DNA of 35,678 bases. It comes from an uncultured Acetatifactor sp. GTDB taxonomy: Bacteria; Bacillota; Clostridia; Lachnospirales; Lachnospiraceae. The stretch lies in contig CAJULV010000039.1 of NCBI GenBank assembly GCA_910587555.1, forward strand, positions 1 to 35,678, in the 5' to 3' direction. The stretch's first letter is position 1, and each line of letters begins with the position of its first letter. Positions 30,625 to 35,678 of this stretch are shown in pieces. The translations under genes and the position numbers were made by a program. The notes beneath the pieces are model-generated. The model was not told where the DNA came from. It worked only from the letters and a program-made list of their open reading frames with translations, and searched no databases.

Positions 30625-31896
30625 TCAATTACCTTCTAATTTAATTGCGTTATCCTCTTCATTATTTGCCCTGATACATAAAACAAGAATATACATTCCC
30701 TGCCAGAAGATACAAAAATCAATATCCGGAATTGCTATCATCTGTGCTGCCAATACTCCAGCCAAAAATAATACTGCCGAATTCAGTTTCTTCATTCTCA
30801 ACGCAGTGACTGCCAACGGTACAACCATTAAACCATACATCAATGTTCCGACCACGCCAATTTGTCCCAACAATGATGTATATAAATGAGACCCTCTAAC
30901 TAGCTTATATCCTTGACCTGTCCACGGATTCTCCATAAATGCGGCAATTGCCCTCCTGTCCCAAACACCCCGCGTATGTGCAGAACCTGAATCCATCTTG
31001 TTAAATATAACTTCCGACAATATATCCTGCAAAGCACCCGTTATTCCCAGCCAGAAAACGATGATGATACCCACTGGCACCAGGAGCTTCAGTACTCGCT
31101 TATTATGACTGCATAGCACATATATAACACCTGTTACAAAAAACGCCCCATAAGCTGTCGATGAAAACGTCAGTATTATTTCCGCCAAAACGACAAGGGA
31201 CAAAATCAGCATATTTCTATTTATCTTTTCCTTTGAAATCAGATAATAAAAAGCGCCAACCAGAAATGCAGCACAATAACTTGGTTCCATAAACGTAGAA
31301 AAAATCCTTTTATAATATGGAAGATAATACGCTACATTTTCCGTTTCGCCAGCATAAATCAGCATATCCCAAAAGGCATTACGGGATAATATATTTGTAG
31401 TTGTCAAAAACTGCAATGCACCAATAACCACCACAACAACTGTTGTCAGCACGATTACATAATCTATTTCTTTCTGCCTGAATCGGACAGTCCTGCTCCA
31501 TAATAAGGCAAAACACAGCATATAAATACTCAGCTGGGCAAGCCGCAAATAAGCGTTTTCCACATGAATCTCATCTGTGGCGGCTTTTTGCAGCCCAAGC
31601 GCCAATGTCACTGTAAATAATATCACCGATATGCGGCTGATACGTCCGATCTTATCCCTTCTGAGGATACCTATTTTACCCTTAAAGGCCATGAGCTTCC
31701 TCAGTATTATCCAAATGCTGAATGTCATGGACACTATGCTCTGTGGCCCGATTCCCTCACCCCTGAAAATAATTAATGATGTCGCCTGAAATACCATGCT
31801 CAAAATCAGCAATGCCAACATCATAATAGGTCTCTTTGAAAAAAAAGCAATCACCAATGCCAACATCCAAACCAATCCGGCTATTGTAACACTCAT
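30625..31896 (-). CDS. Wzy-like O-antigen polymerase / ligase-type membrane protein
   Basis: A 423-residue protein with about 10-12 hydrophobic helices and one larger extracytoplasmic loop (about 185-215 and around SGSAHTRGVWDRRAI, near 315-330). The second contains the motif NPWTGQGYKLVRGSHLYTSLLGQIG, typical of the Wzy_C/O-antigen ligase family. It would join repeat units into polymer outside the membrane after flipping. ATG at 31896 has GGAG 8-9 nt upstream. It lies between GT4 and GT2. Sequence conservation in this family is low, so the call rests on topology, the loop motif and context. Confidence 0.85.
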   Translation of the reverse strand: MSVTIAGLVWMLALVIAFFSKRPIMMLALLILSMVFQATSLIIFRGEGIGPQSIVSMTFSIWIILRKLMAFKGKIGILRRDKIGRISRISVILFTVTLALGLQKAATDEIHVENAYLRLAQLSIYMLCFALLWSRTVRFRQKEIDYVIVLTTVVVVVIGALQFLTTTNILSRNAFWDMLIYAGETENVAYYLPYYKRIFSTFMEPSYCAAFLVGAFYYLISKEKINRNMLILSLVVLAEIILTFSSTAYGAFFVTGVIYVLCSHNKRVLKLLVPVGIIIVFWLGITGALQDILSEVIFNKMDSGSAHTRGVWDRRAIAAFMENPWTGQGYKLVRGSHLYTSLLGQIGVVGTLMYGLMVVPLAVTALRMKKLNSAVLFLAGVLAAQMIAIPDIDFCIFWQGMYILVLCIRANNEEDNAIKLEGN

Positions 31897-31911
31897 TTCG
31901 TTGTCTCCAAA

Positions 31912-33018
31912 CTATTTTCCCTTTTGCTTTTCACTGTATATTTTTCTTAACCTTTCAGCTTCTGTCAAAATATGATATCCGCTTCTGCAAATCTGTTTTT
32001 CCGCATATTGGCTTGCCGCTGTGCGATCTCCGCAGATCCCCCTTTCATAAATCAGGGCAGCCCATTCTTCTGCCCCTTGCTCCAATGCCATAAATTCAAC
32101 ACTTTCTGTTACAGCCGCTTCCTGTGGTACCCGATCCGAAGCATAACAGGGCAGCCCCGCTGCCTGCGCTTCCACCAGTGCCAAACCAAGCCCTTCATAT
32201 TGGGAGGGAAAAACAAACACATCCATGACAGATAAAAATGGGGATGTATCCATCTGCATTCCCACCAACATGCAATGCGATTCTATCCCTAATTGCGCAA
32301 TCCTTTTTTCTATTTCTGTCCGCAGCTCCCCGTCTCCTACAATTAAAAGTTTTGCAGTCCGGCACTTTAACCGAATTTTATAAAAAACATCAACTAAAAA
32401 TAGGGTGTTCTTAGAGGCATGCAATTTCCCCACGGTACCCAGTACATATTCCTTCTCTGATAATCCCAGACGTTTTCTGTATTCTTTCCGGTACTCCGCA
32501 TTGTACCGATAGCGGTTAACATCAATTGCATTATTAAGCAAAATAAATTTTCTCTTACCATATAAATAACATCCTGCCGCCTTCGATACCGCTATCCTCT
32601 CGGTTGCAAGCATGTTCATGGGTAATTTCATAATTGTATGCGTTACCAAATGACTGCTTTGTGTCGTATGTACATGTACAATTCTTTTACGAACCCGTAA
32701 TATCCAGGCCGGAATCAATTCTGCTAACATGGTTGCACTGTTTCCGTGTACATGAATCAGCCCATACCTTCCGGATCTCAATACTCTAAATAAGCTTCCC
32801 GCATACTTTACCGGGTGCCTCTTCCTATCAGGAAGTTGTATATATCGGCTTCCGTTTTCTTCCAGTTCGCCGGCCAGCGCCGGGACCGTCTCACTGTCTG
32901 ATGCAAAGTCTATCTGCAGATCCCTTTTATCCATCGCTCTATAATAATTCATGGCAACTGTTGTGAGTCCGCCCCATGGAACAAACGCTGTTGTAATGAC
33001 TACCAATATCTTTCGCAT
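31912..33018 (-). CDS. Family 4 glycosyltransferase
   Basis: A 368-residue GT-B fold transferase. The N-terminal domain opens KILVVITTAFVPWGGLTTVAMNYYRAM; the C-terminal nucleotide-sugar domain has LGTVGKLHASKNTLFLVDVF, LLIVGDGELRTEIEKRI and the E-x7-E-type FPSQYEGLGLALVEAQAAGLP. It would extend the repeat unit using a UDP- or GDP-sugar with retention of configuration. The start is uncertain: ATG at 33018 gives the family N-terminus, while ATG 33036 and TTG 33048 are alternatives nearer an AGGAAA. It ends 16 bp before the polymerase start. Confidence 0.92.
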   Translation of the reverse strand: MRKILVVITTAFVPWGGLTTVAMNYYRAMDKRDLQIDFASDSETVPALAGELEENGSRYIQLPDRKRHPVKYAGSLFRVLRSGRYGLIHVHGNSATMLAELIPAWILRVRKRIVHVHTTQSSHLVTHTIMKLPMNMLATERIAVSKAAGCYLYGKRKFILLNNAIDVNRYRYNAEYRKEYRKRLGLSEKEYVLGTVGKLHASKNTLFLVDVFYKIRLKCRTAKLLIVGDGELRTEIEKRIAQLGIESHCMLVGMQMDTSPFLSVMDVFVFPSQYEGLGLALVEAQAAGLPCYASDRVPQEAAVTESVEFMALEQGAEEWAALIYERGICGDRTAASQYAEKQICRSGYHILTEAERLRKIYSEKQKGK

Positions 33019-33076
33019 CTTCTCTGTAACACCCATCCCCGTTTTCAAATTTCCTGCAAAAACTGCCGCTGGCTGT

Positions 33077-33598
33077 CTAAATTATAGTCCTGGGAAGCGT
33101 ATAGTCTCTGAACAGCCTGATAATCTTGATTTCACCTTCACGTCTAAACCCCATTTTCGTATAACATTTTATTGCAGGTGCATTGTCCGTCCGTACATAT
33201 AACGAAATCGTCATTTTCTCTTTTCCCCTGGGAAAGAAAGAACAGATACAATGCGACATTGCATCCCTTATAATTCCCCTGCCGCGCCATTCCGGAAAAA
33301 CATACAGCTTCTCTAGGCACATATCGCTTTGCTTCACCTCAAAAAAAGCCCCCCGCTCCCCGTTTAAGACCACTTTAAGAAAAGCAACCTGTGCCCCCCC
33401 TATTGATACGCCTATATATCGCCCCTTACGAAACAGTGACGGATGAATAAAATCCTGTTTGCTGAATTCCGCCACATTATCTTTGTCTATCGGTCTGTAC
33501 ACCAGATGATTTCTGTTTTCTTCCCGATATCCTTTTTCTACAGTCAACGACATCACATATTCATTTTTTATATGGTTATCCCAGGAAATCTTTCGCAT
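33077..33598 (-). CDS. GNAT-family acetyltransferase
   Basis: A 173-residue protein. The acetyl-CoA loop is in LEKLYVFPEWRGRGIIRDAM (R/Q-x-x-G-x-G/A form RGRGI), and the C-terminal AIKCYTKMGFRREGE is the typical last strand of a GNAT domain. N-terminal residues 1-45 are less conserved. In this cluster it may acetylate a sugar amine or a small precursor, but it could also be a passenger with another target. ATG at 33598 follows AGGTAGGAT. It sits between the cytidylyltransferase-like gene and GT4. Confidence 0.85.
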   Translation of the reverse strand: MRKISWDNHIKNEYVMSLTVEKGYREENRNHLVYRPIDKDNVAEFSKQDFIHPSLFRKGRYIGVSIGGAQVAFLKVVLNGERGAFFEVKQSDMCLEKLYVFPEWRGRGIIRDAMSHCICSFFPRGKEKMTISLYVRTDNAPAIKCYTKMGFRREGEIKIIRLFRDYTLPRTII

Positions 33599-33665
33599 AT
33601 CCTACCTCTGCTCTTCCCTTATCAGTTAACCGGGATTGCAAAACCAACAATTTCATGCCTGATTT

Positions 33666-34073
33666 CTATTTTAATGCTCTCAAATTATCTTTAATCAAAG
33701 AAGAACAGATCCCCGGTGTTCTTGACAATCTGACCACCGCTTTCCCGTTTTCCTTGCTCCAGAGTACAGCCTGCTGAAAGCCGGCGTGTGTCTGGTCTTC
33801 ACCAAGCGCAAGGACATCAAACTCTATTTTCGGCACCAGCTTGTCTACATCCTGATACACAACCACTTCATCAACGATTTTCAGCGCTTTTATAAGTTCA
33901 ATTCTCTGCTCTGTTGTATACAGGACATCCGCATCCTGCTTTGTCTTTAATATACAGTCTCCGTCTTGTACTGCAACAATCAAATAGTCCCCATTCTTTT
34001 TAGCCTTCTCAAATAGCCTAAGGTGTCCAAGATGAAAATAATCAAAGACACCTACCGTTAAAACCTTTTTCAT
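33666..34073 (-). CDS. Glycerol-3-phosphate cytidylyltransferase-like protein
   Basis: A 135-residue nucleotidyltransferase. VGVFDYFHLGHLRLFEKAKK contains the HxGH motif (14-17), and RTPGICSSLIK (118-128) corresponds to the RTxGISTT signature of glycerol-3-phosphate cytidylyltransferases. Such enzymes make CDP-glycerol from CTP and sn-glycerol 3-phosphate. The ATG at 34073 has GGAGG 6 nt upstream and gives the normal N-terminus; the frame is open further upstream but that part does not look coding. The adjacent CDP-glycerol glycerophosphotransferase supports the substrate call. The Cys in place of Ser in the signature is a small oddity. Confidence 0.88.
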   Translation of the reverse strand: MKKVLTVGVFDYFHLGHLRLFEKAKKNGDYLIVAVQDGDCILKTKQDADVLYTTEQRIELIKALKIVDEVVVYQDVDKLVPKIEFDVLALGEDQTHAGFQQAVLWSKENGKAVVRLSRTPGICSSLIKDNLRALK

Positions 34074-34137
34074 AAAAGCCTCCTGCCCCCTAATGTTCCG
34101 GTTATCTCCCAGCCTTATACCATTTTGCCTTTTCTGC

Positions 34138-35349
34138 TTATAGATGGATCCGGCTGAGCCTGATTGCCCTCTTACAATTTTGATTATCCGTATATTGAAA
34201 CGCTTGTCCCCTGACCCAGGCTCTTTTTTCGGCATAGATGTCACGCTCACATATTATGTCATCCAAAAAGCTCCAGAATTCCTTTTTTTCTTTGATAATA
34301 TGACCTGCCATATAGGTCTCGGGATCAGAAAAAATAAACCCCCGTTTCTCCTTATATTCTGCAATATCCGGCACTACATATGCCTGCGGCTTATCCGCAA
34401 GCAGATACTGCAGCGAGGTGGATGAATAATCTCCAATCAAACCATCTACTTGTGCCATTAAGTTGTATAACTCAAATCCTTCTTTTCTAAATTCACTGTC
34501 ACTATACAGATTCAGATAAGAATCATTATGCAGACATTTCTTCTTTATATTTTGCATAGGATGCAGTTTCACTATCAGCCTGATCTGCCGCTCTCCCAAC
34601 TCACGATTTAAGTCATCATAATCATCCTCCGTAAAAAGCGGTATCATTTCCTCCATGTCAGAATCATCATACCCAAGATAATCAGACTGTCTGAAAGTAG
34701 GCACCCACAACAATACTTTCTTATATTGGCCCAGATCGTATTTCTCCTTAACCGTCAATAACTTGTCAAGCAGCGGATCACCTATCACCGCAATATTGTC
34801 TCTTTTACAACGGTACTCCCTTACCATGCTTGGGATAAACAATTCTGATGATGCCGCCATATATGTAAAAAAGAATTCATCCCCATTGGATATATCCGTC
34901 AACGAACCGCATGCTTTAAAATTAGCATTTCCATGCCCGAGGTGAATCACAATCTGCTGTTTGGAAGGCTTAACAGGAATCTGCCCGGCTGTATAAAAAA
35001 CATGCTTTGTGCATAGAAAATAAAACAGTGCCTTTATCTGCCGGCAATATTCCAGCTTGTCTTTTTCAGCATATTCCAGCTTTTCAATTCCACATATTAT
35101 TCTGTATTTTCTATCATATCCATTTTCTAAAAGATATTCCCTTATAGGTACTAAGCTATGGCAGATTCCCCCGTTTGCAGAATACAGTAAAATCTGCATG
35201 TCTTTTTTAGGAATAATCTTATTCACCAAAGTTAAAAACGGAAAAATTGTATTTTTCATAATTTTCTTTAAAAATACATTCCTAATCACTTTATTTACAC
35301 CTCGTATCTTTGTGTTTCCGGCTTTATCCTCCACCATAATCGTCTGCAT
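34138..35349 (-). CDS. CDP-glycerol glycerophosphotransferase family protein
   Basis: A 403-residue member of the TagB/TagF family, which transfers glycerol phosphate from CDP-glycerol to a sugar or to a growing chain. The C-terminal domain has VIGDPLLDKLL, VLLWVPTFRQ, LIVKLHPMQN and IGDYSSTSLQYLLADKP, matching the active-site blocks of the family. A hydrophobic/amphipathic N-terminus (about 20-50) may attach it to the membrane. The ATG at 35349 lies one base after the stop of the preceding gene, so it is translationally coupled. With the CDP-glycerol-making gene next to it, the cluster probably adds glycerol-phosphate to its glycan or makes a teichoic-acid-like polymer. Confidence 0.88.
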   Translation of the reverse strand: MQTIMVEDKAGNTKIRGVNKVIRNVFLKKIMKNTIFPFLTLVNKIIPKKDMQILLYSANGGICHSLVPIREYLLENGYDRKYRIICGIEKLEYAEKDKLEYCRQIKALFYFLCTKHVFYTAGQIPVKPSKQQIVIHLGHGNANFKACGSLTDISNGDEFFFTYMAASSELFIPSMVREYRCKRDNIAVIGDPLLDKLLTVKEKYDLGQYKKVLLWVPTFRQSDYLGYDDSDMEEMIPLFTEDDYDDLNRELGERQIRLIVKLHPMQNIKKKCLHNDSYLNLYSDSEFRKEGFELYNLMAQVDGLIGDYSSTSLQYLLADKPQAYVVPDIAEYKEKRGFIFSDPETYMAGHIIKEKKEFWSFLDDIICERDIYAEKRAWVRGQAFQYTDNQNCKRAIRLSRIHL

Positions 35350-35350
35350 T

Positions 35351-35678
35351 TCATGACATCATTTCATCCACAATCTTCTCAAATGCCTCGTTAAATTCTT
35401 TATTATGTTCTGTCACCGTACCTTTTATTTCTTTTTCATACCTGTTAAAATTGACAATCATATCCTCTAACATCTCTATCTCATAAACCGGAAGAATTGT
35501 CCCCGTCCGCTCCGCAACCAGCCTGACAAAATCCACCTGATGATCATTCACATGTTCTCCGAATTGATGCTGCCTTGGAACCACTATCGGCGTTTTTCCC
35601 TTCTGGAGCGGCATAATAAAACTTGCTGGCCCTCCATGAGTGATGACAATATCCGCATTCTCAACCTTTTCAATCATT
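35351..35678 (-). CDS. GT28-type glycosyltransferase, C-terminal part (cut by window end)
   Basis: Only the last 108 or so residues are visible; the gene continues past 35678. ADIVITHGGPASFIMPLQKGKTPIVVPRQ, followed by FGEHVNDHQVDF, is characteristic of the PssE/EpsF/Cps14G-like family, where the catalytic half works with a separate PssD/Cps14F-like membrane half. These enzymes usually add the second sugar of a surface-polysaccharide repeat unit. The Met at 35677 is internal. It should be followed upstream, outside the window, by its partner gene if the family pattern holds. Confidence 0.88.
   Translation of the reverse strand, partial: MIEKVENADIVITHGGPASFIMPLQKGKTPIVVPRQHQFGEHVNDHQVDFVRLVAERTGTILPVYEIEMLEDMIVNFNRYEKEIKGTVTEHNKEFNEAFEKIVDEMMS

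Overview
The window looks like chromosomal DNA of an endospore-forming Clostridia, most likely a Lachnospiraceae-type gut bacterium. Supporting signs are an alpha/beta small acid-soluble spore protein (SASP) gene behind a good sigma-G promoter, a complete spoIIA operon (spoIIAA-spoIIAB-sigF), a T-box riboswitch before valS, strong AGGAGG ribosome sites, and the Firmicutes order pyrH-frr-uppS-cdsA-dxr-rseP. Most genes lie on the minus strand. No rRNA, tRNA, CRISPR array or transposase was seen.

Layout. 1-2870: a truncated lipoprotein gene (minus) diverges from a 68-codon gene for a small exported peptide (plus). The peptide gene converges on, and overlaps by 9 bp, a 638-residue regulator made of two tandem helix-turn-helix/helical-repeat modules. 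An interrupted dyad fills the gap between the two divergent -35 boxes. This resembles a peptide-pheromone (RRNPP/Rgg-like) circuit and is the best candidate here for an undescribed system. 2966-4258: sporulation gene ssp and a transaldolase-family gene. 4356-10917: a housekeeping operon for nucleotide, translation, isoprenoid and phospholipid functions (pyrH, frr, uppS, cdsA, dxr, rseP), with a Hanks-type kinase at its end and a repeat-rich gap between frr and uppS. 11043-13333: a membrane-anchored polysaccharide deacetylase divergent from a DAHP synthase. 13421-17005: a GH106-like glycosidase and a membrane-anchored GH25 muramidase. 17213-18838: spoIIA. 18971-25429: valS (with T-box), folC, a 54-residue ORF and a zinc-ribbon/TPR membrane protein.

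25491-35678: a visibly AT-rich surface-polysaccharide cluster, all on the minus strand. It contains a GT28-type transferase (cut by the window end), CDP-glycerol glycerophosphotransferase, glycerol-3-phosphate cytidylyltransferase-like enzyme, GNAT acetyltransferase, GT4, Wzy-like polymerase, GT2, polysaccharide pyruvyltransferase, Wzx-like flippase, an FrhB-domain protein and a separate two-cluster ferredoxin. Together these would build, polymerise, flip and decorate (glycerol-phosphate, pyruvate, acetyl) a cell-surface glycan. The change in base composition at about 25.45 kb, just before the valS promoter, suggests a horizontally acquired or fast-exchanging locus beside a conserved gene.

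Start codons were chosen by ribosome site and family N-terminus. All structures were read by eye, and no searches or folding programs were run.
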